64,000 nucleotides of DNA. Origin: Bog-159 sp963785255 (GTDB lineage Bacteria; Acidobacteriota; Terriglobia; Bryobacterales; Bryobacteraceae). The DNA lies in contig CAWAUR010000012.1 in the NCBI GenBank assembly GCA_963785255.1, positions 124,001-188,000 of the forward strand. The letters are read 5' to 3'. Position 1 is the first letter of the stretch; every line of letters starts with the position of its first letter. The notes beneath the pieces were generated by a model, which had not been told where the DNA came from, ran no database searches, and was given only the letters and a program-made list of their open reading frames with translations. Shown in pieces: positions 8,179 to 16,963 of the stretch. The translations under genes and the position numbers were made by a program.

Positions 8179-8620
8179 TCCGTCTTTCGTTGAAACATCT
8201 CATGGAAGAGAACTCTTGAGGTCTACGGTCCGCATCGAACCTGACGGAAAGACGTTTTTCGACCCTTTTGGAGTTTCCGTCATACTTGCGTTAGAGCAGA
8301 TTCGCGTCGGCGGTAGTGCGGTTGTTAGGGACTCGACATGGCAGATCGAAGTGGTGCGAACGGTCGAAAGGACGATCGCGGAAAGGCGGAACTCCGCTGA
8401 GTGGGAATCGCGACTAGCGCCCGCTGAAAAATACCCAGACGATCTGTTCAGCCAACTTGACGAATCCTGGCAGCTACTCGCCAAGAAGCTGGCGCGTGGC
8501 AACCTCGACCTCAGGGTTCCTCCTGTCCTCGGAATCGTTATGACTCGCAGCGCTCGGCGCGATGCCATTCCTGCCGTCCTACTAGATCTGCGAAACGAGT
8601 GGGCGGACGCACGCAACAAG
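8135..8620 (+). pseudogene. Unknown protein, 3' end replaced by recombinase DNA
   Basis: The frame from TTG 8135 (or TTG 8165) encodes protein-like sequence with DPFGVSVILALEQIR, KYPDDLFSQLDESWQLL and VPPVLGIVMTRSARRDAIP, ending in LRNEWADARNKL near 8615. From about 8620 the frame degenerates into arginine- and glycine-rich junk. In another frame, the DNA there encodes a serine-recombinase segment. The gene therefore appears truncated by a recombination event. I recognise no characterised family. Confidence 0.5.
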
Positions 8621-8852
8621 TTGCCGCCCCGAAATCGACGTGGTATTGGTGTGGCGCCTGGACCGTTGGGGGCGATCGGTGGCAGACCTGCTCGCAACAC
8701 TCCAGGAACTGGAGCATCTCGGCGTTGGCTTCGTCTCGCTGACAGAGGCTCTGGATCTAACCACGCCAGCCGGTCGGGCCATGGCGGGCATTGGGATGGA
8801 GGGGATTGTTGCTCAAATTGTGACAGGTTCGTGGAAATGGGCAAGTGGTAAA
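8616..8852 (+). pseudogene. Serine recombinase (resolvase/invertase) fragment
   Basis: In the frame containing GTG 8640 the DNA reads RPEIDVVLVWRLDRWGRSV, then LQELEHLGVGFVSLTEALD and TTPAGRAMAGIGM. This is the middle of the catalytic domain of resolvase-type serine recombinases, including the DRWGRS motif. The N-terminal part with the nucleophilic Ser and the C-terminal DNA-binding domain are both missing; the frame ends at 8858 after a non-homologous tail. It is a scrap of a former mobile element abutting the truncated gene upstream. Confidence 0.8.
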
Positions 8853-9117
8853 ATCTAACAACGAGGCACTCCAAGTGGCTGAATCAACGCAGGTAGAGTA
8901 TGTTTGTCTTAAAATTGAAAAGTTCAATGTTGTAGAGATCGTTCCATGTCCACCGGGCTTGGTGCTGACCAAAGAAGAAAACCAAATCGGCCATGTAATC
9001 AACGTGCTTGCGAAAGATGGTTGGCGACTTCTTCCTGGCCAAGGCACCGTAACCCCTGGCAATTTCGGATTCCACCAGGGATGCTTCCTGATTATGCTAC
9101 GCGAGAAACAAGTATAA
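8845..9117 (+). CDS. DUF4177-like small protein
   Basis: A 90-residue soluble protein, start codon 8845 overlapping the end of the recombinase scrap. The order VEYVCLKIEKF, a short linker, ENQIGHVINVLAKDGWRLLPG and a final strand CFLIMLREKQV fits the beta-alpha-beta pattern of DUF4177-type proteins (YxxVxL ... LNxLGxxGWELV ... FxRx). The function of that family is unknown. A second ATG-free region upstream leaves the exact start open; the residues before VEYVCL are not conserved-looking. Confidence 0.5.
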   Translation: MVKSNNEALQVAESTQVEYVCLKIEKFNVVEIVPCPPGLVLTKEENQIGHVINVLAKDGWRLLPGQGTVTPGNFGFHQGCFLIMLREKQV

Positions 9118-9127
9118 ACTCACTTCT

Positions 9128-9520
9128 ATGCCCCTCGACACCTCACTCCTCCAAGCTGCCTTAATCGGGTATCAGCATCGTCTGGCTCAAATCGAAGCCG
9201 GGCGCCTCCGGCAAACATCTGAAGTGGGAAACGCTGTTCATCAGAGTGCAACCAGCCGCCACCGACAGCTTGCCGAAAGGACACGAATCGACGCGCTCAA
9301 CGATGCTCGCACCCTAAAAGAAGTGGAGGATCTCGTCCGGGAACTGGAAGAAGCCTCCAAGCTGTTCTCCCGTCGGCAAACGGAGTATGATACACAGCCC
9401 ATGCGCGTTTTTTGGAATATTGCTGCAGCGGGACTTCGTCGGGGGCCAGCACGACGGGTAGTTTCTCCTCCAGGCGGGCACGCGGGAAGTCGTGCTTGTC
9501 CCAGGGCATCTCCAGGGTGA
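9128..9520 (+). pseudogene. Small helical protein, 3' end overwritten by integrase DNA
   Basis: ATG 9128 opens MPLDTSLLQAALIGYQHRLA, the start typical of small Acidobacteria/Planctomycetes helical proteins of unknown role. Helical, charged sequence follows (ARTLKEVEDLVRELEEAS) up to about 9405. From about 9429 the same DNA is the antisense of a tyrosine-recombinase fragment, so the last 30 or so residues of the frame are not genuine. The natural C terminus is lost. Confidence 0.45.
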
Positions 9521-9755
9521 CCAGGTAGAGGAACTGTACGGCGGAAACGAAGGTGTTGACGCTTTGCGGAGAGAGTTTGCGCTCCTGGGTCAGATGCAGT
9601 TGGTATTGGCGGACGGCTTCCAGATCCAGTTCTTGGGGGCTGCGGTTGAAATACTTGGCGAACTCCGCGACATAATGGATGTAGCTGCGTTGCGTGGTGC
9701 CCGCGAAATTGCGGAGGCACATGTCTTCGATCATGCGTTGTCGTAACGGTGTCAT
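9429..9755 (-). pseudogene. Tyrosine recombinase/integrase, N-terminal fragment
   Basis: Starts at ATG 9755 and encodes the SAM-like N-terminal core-binding domain: MTPLRQRMIEDMCLRNF, TQRSYIHYVAEFAKYF, LTQERKLSPQSVNTFVSAVQ and VVLAPDEV. Homology stops abruptly at the DEV motif. What follows is the antisense of the neighbouring plus-strand gene. The whole catalytic domain (R...HxxR...Y) is absent. This type of integrase is commonly linked to IS91-like or integron-like units. The gene is dead and marks a recombination breakpoint at about 9429. Confidence 0.82.
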
Positions 9756-10481
9756 GCGAGGGCTCCTTGAAATTCTGAATTGGTCGTTGTGAGGACAACC
9801 GTATCCAGTGTTTCAAAGGAGCCTCGCTCCACGCTACTCCACCAAAGGCTCAGAAGCGCCGACCGGAGACTATTACCGCAACGCGGTTTAGTTCACTGGG
9901 GCAGCTGTCAGCACCGGAGTTCCAGCAGGTGCTGCCGTCGTGGGTGCGGGGGCGCGCTCTCTACCGAAAATGCTGCAAGACATTGGGCCAGCTCTGTTCG
10001 GTCGAGGTGCATTTGATCTTGCAAAGCGGGTCAGGCGTGAGGTTTCCAAAATTGATCCCAACGTTCTGAAGCGCTTTCTTTCGGCATCTGAACAGAAATC
10101 GTTTGGGATGCTGTAGGACGTTGCAGTCCGGAAATAGCAGCCGATAAACTTGGCTTGATGGGAGGCAACTTGACGAAAAACGCGCAACGCTGATTCATGG
10201 GCCGCGTATGCGCCGGATTCCCCCGCCGCTTCGTTTGGAGCACCAACCTGTGCGCTTATTTCAACGCCCTACTGCCTGAGCCGGAGCCCACCCACAATTT
10301 TTCTGACGAACCGATATTTGCGCCTTACCTGGCAGGCCGTCCTCCGCCAGTCACTTATCCGAGCTAAGCAAACTCTCCCTGCCTTCCCAACGACTTGCGC
10401 CCAATCGTACCCGCTTCCCCGCACCCTCCCCGCTATCCTGACAAACGGAAGGGGCGCATCCAACCCGCCATCGAAACCACC
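9756..10481. other. Gene-poor 726-bp stretch with an unassigned open segment
   Basis: No convincing gene. Between 9894 and 10116 one plus-strand frame reads without stops as a protein-like C-terminal tail (LAKRVRREVSKIDPNVLKRF, ending SFGML) but lacks a clear start and is preceded by TAG. It may be the end of a lost gene. The remainder (10117-10481) shows only weak, proline-rich frames and no repeat or RNA that I can recognise. Confidence 0.4.
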
Positions 10482-11078
10482 ATGGACAAAACAAACGCCA
10501 GCACCACCACCAGCCAAGCCCACATCCGGACCAACCGCCAAAACGCCAAGAAATCCACCGGCCCCCGCACCGCCGCCGGCAAAGCCGTTTCCAGCCGGAA
10601 CTCGCTCACCCACGGTCTCACTGCCCAAACCCACATCCTCCCCGGCGAAGATCCCGAAGAGCTAAACCTCCTCCTCCTGGACCTCTATGACCGCTTCCGC
10701 CCCGCCGGTCCCGCCGAAGAAATGCTCGTGTGCCGCATCGCCGCCAATCAATGGCGTCTGGATCGTGCCATGCCCGTCGAAGCCGGTGTCCTCCGTGTCC
10801 GCCTCCAAACTTGCGCGCGCCAAGTCGCACAGCGCCGCGCCCAGGCGAAACTGTTGGGCGACCCGCAACCACCCGGCCCCGATCCCGCCGCCGACGCTCT
10901 GGCCAACGGCTTCATCATCGACTGTGAAGGAGCCAACTCCCTCGTCAAGCTTTCCCGCTATGAAGCCGCTCTGGAGCGCTCCGTCGATCGCAGCCTTCGC
11001 CAGTTAGCCACCCTCCAAACCGCCCGCAACGCCACAAAAAATTACAAAACGAACCCAACCAGTGGGGGCACAATGTAG
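10482..11078 (+). CDS. Conserved 'NAKKSTGPRT' family protein
   Basis: A 198-residue protein from ATG 10482. It carries the signature RTNRQNAKKSTGPRTAAGK, followed by SRNSLTHGLTA, a (L/V)PGEDPEEL segment and a long helical middle (GPAEEMLVCRIAANQWRLDRA). This family is abundant and multi-copy in Acidobacteria, Planctomycetes and other soil bacteria. Its function is unknown, although the N-terminal pattern resembles a short DNA-binding element. An in-frame upstream start at 10395 gives a proline-rich leader that looks non-coding. It stands alone between degraded mobile sequence and a convergent DUF2007-like gene. Confidence 0.75.
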   Translation: MDKTNASTTTSQAHIRTNRQNAKKSTGPRTAAGKAVSSRNSLTHGLTAQTHILPGEDPEELNLLLLDLYDRFRPAGPAEEMLVCRIAANQWRLDRAMPVEAGVLRVRLQTCARQVAQRRAQAKLLGDPQPPGPDPAADALANGFIIDCEGANSLVKLSRYEAALERSVDRSLRQLATLQTARNATKNYKTNPTSGGTM

Positions 11079-11216
11079 AAACTCCGCCACCCCGCCCCGA
11101 GGGCAGGGATATCCAGCGCAAAACCGCGCACAGATCGCGTAACGGAGAGGACGTCGTGCCAAACAGCAGTCATATCCCGCCCCAAAGCCCCCGCGCGAAT
11201 CCCATACCCGTGCAGG

Positions 11217-11486
11217 CTACGAGATCCCCTCCGGCTCCGCCGGCCGGTAGCCGTTTTCCACCAGAATCTTCCGCGCCGACTCCACCGTATCCGGCAGAAC
11301 ATAAAAGAACGCCCCCGTGCGCACGCGCTGGAAAATGAACCCGCCCTTATACTCGTCGGCCTCCACTCCGTAATCCACGCCCGCGTTGCTGAAAATGGCT
11401 TCCAGCCGCAACGCCTCGTTCAACCGCTTGGCGATATAAACCAGCACGGGTTCCTTGCCCTCGAAAAAGTCCGCTTCCTGGCGCAT
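11217..11486 (-). CDS. DUF2007-like small protein
   Basis: An 89-residue soluble protein starting at ATG 11486, divergent from dprA. It contains LVYIAKRLNEALRLEAIFSN, AGVDYGVE and a final SARKILVENGY helix, matching the alternating beta-alpha pattern of putative signal-transducing DUF2007 proteins (PII-like ferredoxin fold). An FIFQRVRTGAFFYVLP strand pair lies between. The role is unknown. The intergenic gap to the dprA start is under 60 bp, so the two promoters must be close. Confidence 0.65.
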   Translation of the reverse strand: MRQEADFFEGKEPVLVYIAKRLNEALRLEAIFSNAGVDYGVEADEYKGGFIFQRVRTGAFFYVLPDTVESARKILVENGYRPAEPEGIS

Positions 11487-11543
11487 CTTTCCTTGAGAGA
11501 AGCGGCGGCCGCCGCCATCTTTACCATATTAGGAGATATTTGG

Positions 11544-12743
11544 ATGGAAGGATTAATGTCGGACGCGCCGGTTTATTCCCTAAGCCGCGAAGAAGAGCTG
11601 CATTGGTTGGCCCTCACGCTGATTCCCGGACTGGGAACCCGCATGGCCGGGAAGCTGCTCGACCGTTTTCGCACGCCACAGGCCGTGTTCCGTGCGTCGG
11701 CCAGCGAACTGGCATCGGCCGGGGTCGGCGGCGCGGTGGCCCAGAGCATATCCAGCGGCTGCTCGTTCGACGACGCGCTCGACCAGCAGCACAAAATGGC
11801 CGAGCGCGGCGCCACCGTTGTCGTCCGCAACGACCCGCGCTATCCGGCGCTGTTGCGCGAAATTTTCGATCCGCCGGTCCTGCTGTTCGCGCGCGGCCGG
11901 CTCGAATTGCTCCAGCCTTTTCACTTCGGCGTGGTGGGCACCCGGCGTCCCACGCCGTACGGCTTAGCCGTGGCCGAAAGGTTGGGTGCCGACCTGGCGC
12001 GCGCCGGGCTGACCATCGTCAGCGGCATGGCCCGCGGTATCGATACGGCCGCCCACAAGGGTGCGCTGGCGGCCGGCGGCGATACCATCGCGGTTCTCGG
12101 GTGCGGCGTGGATATCATTTATCCCTCGGAGAATCGCAAGATGGCCGCCGATCTTGCCGCCAAAGGCCTGATCATCTCCGAATTCGCCATGGGCTCGACC
12201 GCCTTTCCCCAGAACTTTCCCATCCGCAACCGGATCATCAGCGGCATGAGCGCGGGCGTCCTGGTGGTGGAAGGTGCGCAGTACAGCGGCTCGGCCATCA
12301 CCGCCAAGCTGGCGCTCGACCAGGGCAGGGAAGTCTTCGCCGTGCCGGGCAACATCACCTCCAAATTGAGTTGGGGCCCTAACTTATTGATAAAGCAGGG
12401 AGCCAAGCTGGTGCAGGATTGGAACGACGTGATTGTGGAACTTCCCGCGGAGGTTCGCCGTCAGTTAATCGAGCGGGGAAGAACCCGCCTGCTGGGTAGC
12501 GCCGATGCATCCGGAAACGGCGGTCCGGCATCCCACCTAGAGGGTAAAGCGGAAGGATCCCTGCCTGAGGTGGGCCGCCGGTTGCTCGCCGCCCTGCAAG
12601 TGGATGCCGCCATCCACTTGGACGATCTCCTTCAAATTGTTGAAGATAGCTCGCCATCCGAGTTGATCGCGGCGCTTTTCGAGCTCGAAATGCTGGGTCT
12701 GGTGAAGCAGCTTCCCGGAAAGAATTTTGTGAAAGTGTGGTAG
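11544..12743 (+). CDS. dprA: DNA-processing protein DprA
   Basis: DprA/Smf loads RecA on incoming single-stranded DNA during natural transformation. From ATG 11544 (GGAG eight bases upstream) it has 399 residues. An N-terminal helix-hairpin-helix region (ALTLIPGLG) is followed by the Rossmann domain with the GTRRPTPYG motif and VSGMARGIDTAAHKGAL. IAVLGCGVDIIYPSEN and the VVEG/SGSAITAKLALDQGR segments complete it. A C-terminal winged-helix DML1-like domain closes the protein. A second ATG at 11556 with GGAAGG upstream is also possible. It is followed 37 bp later by topA, a frequent gene order. Confidence 0.95.
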   Translation: MEGLMSDAPVYSLSREEELHWLALTLIPGLGTRMAGKLLDRFRTPQAVFRASASELASAGVGGAVAQSISSGCSFDDALDQQHKMAERGATVVVRNDPRYPALLREIFDPPVLLFARGRLELLQPFHFGVVGTRRPTPYGLAVAERLGADLARAGLTIVSGMARGIDTAAHKGALAAGGDTIAVLGCGVDIIYPSENRKMAADLAAKGLIISEFAMGSTAFPQNFPIRNRIISGMSAGVLVVEGAQYSGSAITAKLALDQGREVFAVPGNITSKLSWGPNLLIKQGAKLVQDWNDVIVELPAEVRRQLIERGRTRLLGSADASGNGGPASHLEGKAEGSLPEVGRRLLAALQVDAAIHLDDLLQIVEDSSPSELIAALFELEMLGLVKQLPGKNFVKVW

Positions 12744-12780
12744 CCTCTGGGATATCCGGTGGTTGGTTTGAAGTCTTCAT

Positions 12781-15216
12781 ATGCCGAAAGCTCTTGTAAT
12801 CGTGGAATCGCCCGTTAAGGCGAAAACCATCAATAAATATCTGGGTAAGCAGTACATTGTCAAAGCGTCGCTGGGCCATATTAAGGATCTGCCGAAGAAG
12901 GATTTGGCCGTGGATGTGGAACACGGCTTCGAGCCGCGCTACGAAATCATCGAAGGCAAACGTAAGCTGATCAATGAGTTAAAGCAGACCGCCAAGAAGG
13001 TCGAATCCGTTTACCTGGCGGCCGACCCGGATCGCGAGGGCGAAGCCATCTGCTACCACCTGCAGGAGGAACTGCAAGGGAAGAAGAACGGCGAGCCGCG
13101 CATCTACCGCGTGATGTTCAACGAGATCACCAAGAACGCCATTCAGAAGGCCTTCCAGAATCCCGGTATGGTGGACGAGAAGCTGGTGGATGCGCAACAG
13201 GCGCGCCGCGTGCTCGACCGCCTGGTGGGCTACAAGATCTCGCCGCTGCTGTGGGACAAAGTGCGCCGCGGCCTCTCCGCCGGCCGCGTGCAAACCGTGG
13301 CCTTGCGCGTGATTGTGGAGCGCGAGCAGGAAATCGCCGCGTTCCAAAAAACCGAATATTGGACCCTCGACGCGGAACTGAACGCGCGCAAGCCCCCGCT
13401 GCTGAAGGCGCACCTGGCGAAGAAGGACGATCAGACGCCGGAGCTCCCCAGCAGGGAAGCTATGGACAGCGTGCTGGCGCAGCTTGAAGGCGCCGAGTAC
13501 GTGGTGAAATCCGTCGGCACGCGCGAGAAGCGCCGCAATCCCGTGGCGCCGTTTATCACTTCCACGCTGCAGCAGGAATCCTCGCGCAAGCTGCGCTTCA
13601 GCGTGAAGCGCACCATGATCCTGGCGCAGCGGCTGTATGAAGGTATCGAACTCGGCAAGGAGGGCGCCGTAGGCCTGATCAGCTACATGCGCACGGATTC
13701 CACGCGTATCTCCGAAGACGCTTTGCAGGAAGCCCGCGCCTATATCGCGGTGAAGTTCGGCCCCGAATACCTTCCCGATTCCGCCAACATTTATAAATCG
13801 AAGAAGGAGGCACAGGACGCGCACGAGGCCATCCGTCCGACTTCGATGGAATACAGTCCCGACGATGTGGAGAAGTATTTGGCCGAGGATGAGCTGAAGC
13901 TGTACCGGCTGATCTGGAACCGTTTCGTGGCCTGCCAGATGACTCCCGCGGTATTCGACCAGACCACCATCGATATCGCGGCGGCCGGCAAGGATGCGAG
14001 CGAATACCTGTTCCGCGCCACTGGGTCGGTGCTGAAATTCGGCGGCTTTCTGAAGGTCTACGAAGAAGGCAAGGATCAATCCGACGAAGAAGACGAGGAG
14101 ATGAAGCACCGGCTGCCGGCGGTGACCGAGGGCGAGCACCTGAAGCTGCGCGCCCTGTTGCCGGAACAGCATTTCACCGAGCCTCCGCCACGCTACAACG
14201 AAGCTACGCTGGTGAAAAAACTGGAAGCCGATGGCGTGGGCCGGCCTTCCACTTACGCTTCGATCCTATCCACCATACAAGAGCGCGAGTATGTGAAGAA
14301 AGAAGGCGGCCGCTTCTATCCGACCGAGCTGGGCAGGGTGGTGACCGGCCTGCTGCTCGAGAATTTCGACGATATCTTCGACATTCAGTACACCGCTCGT
14401 ATGGAAGAGGAACTGGACGAGATCGAAGGCGGCAAGATCGCCTGGCGGGAAGCCATCGGCGAGTTCTATGAAAAATTCGACAAAGACCTGAAGCACGCCG
14501 AAGAGCACATGACCGACATCAAGCGGATGGAGAAGCCCACCGACTTGATCTGCGAGAAGTGCGGTAAGCCGCTGGTAATTAAGTGGGGCAAACACGGCAG
14601 CTTCATCGCTTGCACCGGCTATCCCGATTGCACTTACACGCGCGAACTTACCGTCGACTTACCAGACGTGGATAAGATAGATCTGAGCGAGCAGGGCGAC
14701 GAAGAGTATTGCGAGAATTGCGGACGGCCCATGGTGCTGAAGAAGGGCCGCTTTGGGACGTTCTTCGCCTGCACCGGTTATCCGGATTGTAAGACGACTA
14801 AGCCGATCGGGGGTACGCAGAAGAAGCCCGACGTGCAGTTAGACGAGAAGTGTCCGAACTGCGGCAATAACTTAGTTCTGAAGACCGGACGTTACGGCGA
14901 GTTTACGGCGTGCGGCAATTATCCCACTTGTAAGTACGTGAAGCAGAAAACCATCGGGATGAAGTGCCCGGAGTGCAGCCAAGGCGAAGTGGTGGAACGC
15001 CGCTCGAAGCGTGGTAAGACGTTCTACGGCTGCAATCGCTGGCCGGATTGTAACTTCGTCACTTGGGGCAAGCCGGTCGAGGAGAAGTGTCCGGAGTGCG
15101 GCGGTCCGTACATGGTGGAGAAGTGGCTGAAGACCGGACCGGTGCTGCAGTGTCCCAATCCGGAGTGCAAGCATAAGCAGCCCATGCTCCAGCCGGTGGA
15201 AGCTTTGGTGCAGTAG
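12781..15216 (+). CDS. topA: DNA topoisomerase I
   Basis: Type IA topoisomerase that relaxes negative supercoils by single-strand passage. The 811-residue protein has a TOPRIM domain with Glu9 (VIVESPVKAKT) and the Asp82/Asp84 DPDRE motif. The catalytic Tyr302 lies in GLISYMRTDSTRI. After about residue 590 there are five Cys4 zinc ribbons (CEKCG, CENCG, CPNCG, CPECS and CPECGG types); the last two are more divergent. The number of zinc ribbons is at the high end for the family. ATG 12781 is the only sensible start. Confidence 0.97.
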   Translation: MPKALVIVESPVKAKTINKYLGKQYIVKASLGHIKDLPKKDLAVDVEHGFEPRYEIIEGKRKLINELKQTAKKVESVYLAADPDREGEAICYHLQEELQGKKNGEPRIYRVMFNEITKNAIQKAFQNPGMVDEKLVDAQQARRVLDRLVGYKISPLLWDKVRRGLSAGRVQTVALRVIVEREQEIAAFQKTEYWTLDAELNARKPPLLKAHLAKKDDQTPELPSREAMDSVLAQLEGAEYVVKSVGTREKRRNPVAPFITSTLQQESSRKLRFSVKRTMILAQRLYEGIELGKEGAVGLISYMRTDSTRISEDALQEARAYIAVKFGPEYLPDSANIYKSKKEAQDAHEAIRPTSMEYSPDDVEKYLAEDELKLYRLIWNRFVACQMTPAVFDQTTIDIAAAGKDASEYLFRATGSVLKFGGFLKVYEEGKDQSDEEDEEMKHRLPAVTEGEHLKLRALLPEQHFTEPPPRYNEATLVKKLEADGVGRPSTYASILSTIQEREYVKKEGGRFYPTELGRVVTGLLLENFDDIFDIQYTARMEEELDEIEGGKIAWREAIGEFYEKFDKDLKHAEEHMTDIKRMEKPTDLICEKCGKPLVIKWGKHGSFIACTGYPDCTYTRELTVDLPDVDKIDLSEQGDEEYCENCGRPMVLKKGRFGTFFACTGYPDCKTTKPIGGTQKKPDVQLDEKCPNCGNNLVLKTGRYGEFTACGNYPTCKYVKQKTIGMKCPECSQGEVVERRSKRGKTFYGCNRWPDCNFVTWGKPVEEKCPECGGPYMVEKWLKTGPVLQCPNPECKHKQPMLQPVEALVQ

Positions 15217-15534
15217 CTCGAGACTGCGCCGGGCCGGCTTTCGCCCGTGGGCTACCAGAAGGCCCGGCTTGGTTTAGTGTTCGACGCAGGCTTGCTGCCC
15301 TCGTCCGGATCGCCGCCCGGAAGTGGAAACGCATGCCCGAGGCTTCCTTGAAAGCGCCGGCTCGGCCGATTTCCCCTGCCCCCGCGCATCGGAACCCTAT
15401 ATTGTTGTTCCGATTCGTTGGCTCGTTCCTGTTACGGTTCGAGACACGGACGTTCCTGGTATTTTTGTTCCGCGAACCCCCGCGAATTGCGGCGGCGCTC
15501 CGCTCCCACCAGGGTAGGTGGTAGAATTGGCTAT
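15217..15534. other. Intergenic, no feature recognised
   Basis: A 318-bp gap between topA and hicB. A short plus-strand open frame (15333-15524) is proline- and phenylalanine-rich and does not look genuine. GC-rich stem-forming segments occur just after the topA stop (GCCGGGCCGGC...), but without a T-run. No promoter is confidently visible. Confidence 0.5.
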
Positions 15535-15744
15535 ATGCAACTCACGATCCGGTTATTGCGCGAAACTGATCGTCGGTGGATCGCCGACATTCCTGAACTG
15601 CCAGGCGTGACGGTGTACGGCTCGAATCCCGAGGAAGCCACCCTGAAGGCCAAGTCCCTTGCGCTCCGTGTGATCGCCGAGGAGATCGAGCACGGAGAAA
15701 TGCCTCCCGCGCCAGACACGCTGCAGTTCTCGATCGCAGCATGA
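15535..15744 (+). CDS. hicB: HicB-family antitoxin
   Basis: A 69-residue HicB-like antitoxin with a partial RNase-H-type fold. LTIRLLRETDRRWIADIPELPGV is followed by YGSNPEEATLKAKSLALRVI, the usual 'DxPgvxxyGxTxeEAxxxa' pattern. There is no C-terminal DNA-binding extension. It normally neutralises the HicA mRNA interferase, but here the downstream hicA is broken. The stop overlaps the hicA start as ATGA, so the pair was once coupled. Start ATG 15535 is preferred over 15418, whose leader is not protein-like. Confidence 0.85.
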   Translation: MQLTIRLLRETDRRWIADIPELPGVTVYGSNPEEATLKAKSLALRVIAEEIEHGEMPPAPDTLQFSIAA

Positions 15745-15954
15745 GTGACTGGCCCGCGACCAAAGCGCGGCGCGTGCTTGCGGCGCTATAGCGGATCGGC
15801 TGGCGCATCGTGCGCACGTCCGGCTCCCATAGAACCCTGCGCCGTGAAAGGTTGGGCCCAATACCGTTTTGCCTACCACGACAAAGAAGAATTGGGACCG
15901 GTCGCTCTGGCTGAGATGGCGAAGCATACAGGCTTGCGTCCGGAAGATCTATAG
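15741..15954 (+). pseudogene. hicA: HicA-family toxin, inactivated
   Basis: ATG 15741 opens MSDWPATKARRVLAAL, then an in-frame TAG at 15789-15791, then RIGWRIVRTSGSHRTLRRE, which contains the conserved GSH of HicA (catalytic His). After REx, one extra A in an AAA run shifts the frame. The C-terminal part, YRFAYHDKEELGP and LAEMAKHTGLRPEDL, is read from the next frame to 15954. Two independent lesions (a CAG-to-TAG-type nonsense change and a 1-base insertion) make toxin production unlikely. Confidence 0.85.
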
Positions 15955-15982
15955 GCTGTTGCTTAACGAGGAGAATAGAGGC

Positions 15983-16186
15983 ATGCCCTTGACGATTTCA
16001 CTTCCCGATGAGATTCTCCTTAAGGCGGAGGAATTGGCGGCTCGCGGGCGGATCTCCCTCCAAGAATTAGTTGTCGCGGCATTATCGGAGCAACTTGCAG
16101 GCGCTGAGTATTTGCGCCGGCGGGGTAAACGGGCCAGCGTCGAAAGGTTCAGAGCGGCGCTCGATCAGATTCCCAATAACCGTTAA
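15983..16186 (+). CDS. Orphan ribbon-helix-helix-type antitoxin-like protein
   Basis: A 67-residue protein from ATG 15983, preceded by an AACGAGGAG ribosome site. It starts with the strand PLTISLPDEILLKAEELA followed by SLQELVVAALSEQL, a pattern of CopG/RHH-like antitoxins that pair with PIN toxins. No toxin gene follows: the next DNA is the minus-strand end of a broken esterase-like gene. It may be an orphan repressor or the remnant of a lost toxin-antitoxin pair. Confidence 0.6.
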   Translation: MPLTISLPDEILLKAEELAARGRISLQELVVAALSEQLAGAEYLRRRGKRASVERFRAALDQIPNNR

Positions 16187-16246
16187 CACTCGCCCCCTCT
16201 CATGCCGTCCTTATGATCGAAAGGCGGCCACATGCTCCCACAAAAC

Positions 16247-16963
16247 CTACGACACGCAACACGGCGGAGATTCCTGAAGCTGGCGGCGCAATTCAGCGCC
16301 GGCGCGGGCATCCTGGCGATTCGCGGCGCCGGCGCTCTCAAGCTCCGCGGCGGGCACGGCAAACATGAACAGCTTGGAAGGGTCGCCGGTGCGCTGTGCC
16401 TCTGCGGCATCCGCGCGTTCCATTGCCTGTATTTCAGGATCGCGGCGCGCGCTTCAGGGCCAGGATGGGCCGCCAGCATGCGCTCTATAATCCAGCCCGC
16501 CGAACCGACGAACTCCTGATCGAACCCCCAGATGCGGAAGTCCTCGCTTTGCAATACCGCCGCACAGTGCGCCGCCAGATCGTTCTCGTCGCGGACATGC
16601 AGAAAGGCCACGCCATAGGGGTAGCGCGTCTGCAGATCCGCCATCTTGGCGCGACGGTCGGGCGCGGCGCGCTTCGAATGCCATGGCCGAGAAGCCGCCG
16701 CTCTGTCCCATAGCATCGCAAATGGCGGCGGCCAAACGTGGAATCTCGCGGGATAGGTGGTCTTCGCCAAGCAGCACGAAATCGGCATGCGAGATCGCGT
16801 CCTGGAGAACAGCCGCACCCCCGCCGCCGAGCTTGCCGTGCTGGATTGTGAATGCATAGGCGCTGTCCGCCAGGCTGTTTTCGAGTGTCTGCTTCGCGGG
16901 TGCCTGCGCGTACAACGTGCTCGCCACAACAGGTAGGCAGGTTATAAGAATAGTAAGCTTCAT
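16247..16963 (-). pseudogene. Secreted erythromycin-esterase-like protein, frameshifted and truncated
   Basis: ATG 16963 opens a signal peptide (MKLTILITCLPVVASTLYAQA) and a segment with ADFVLLGEDHLSREIP, resembling the GExxH motif of erythromycin-esterase/ChaN-type proteins. Near 16650 the sense continues in another frame (DLQTRYPYGVAFLHVRDEN, IWGFDQEFVGSAGWI). Near 16440 it shifts once more (ERADAAEAQRTGDPSKLFMF) to a stop at 16247. Full-length relatives are much longer. The start overlaps the stop of the upstream acylase gene by ATGA, so it was the second gene of that operon before decay. Confidence 0.65.

Noticed and set aside
4653..11078. Prophage or integrative element covering the accessory zone
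   Set aside because: No phage structural or replication genes, no intact integrase, and no matching attachment sites seen.
12979..14172. 397-residue minus-strand frame within topA
   Set aside because: Shadow frame opposite a complete topoisomerase I gene.
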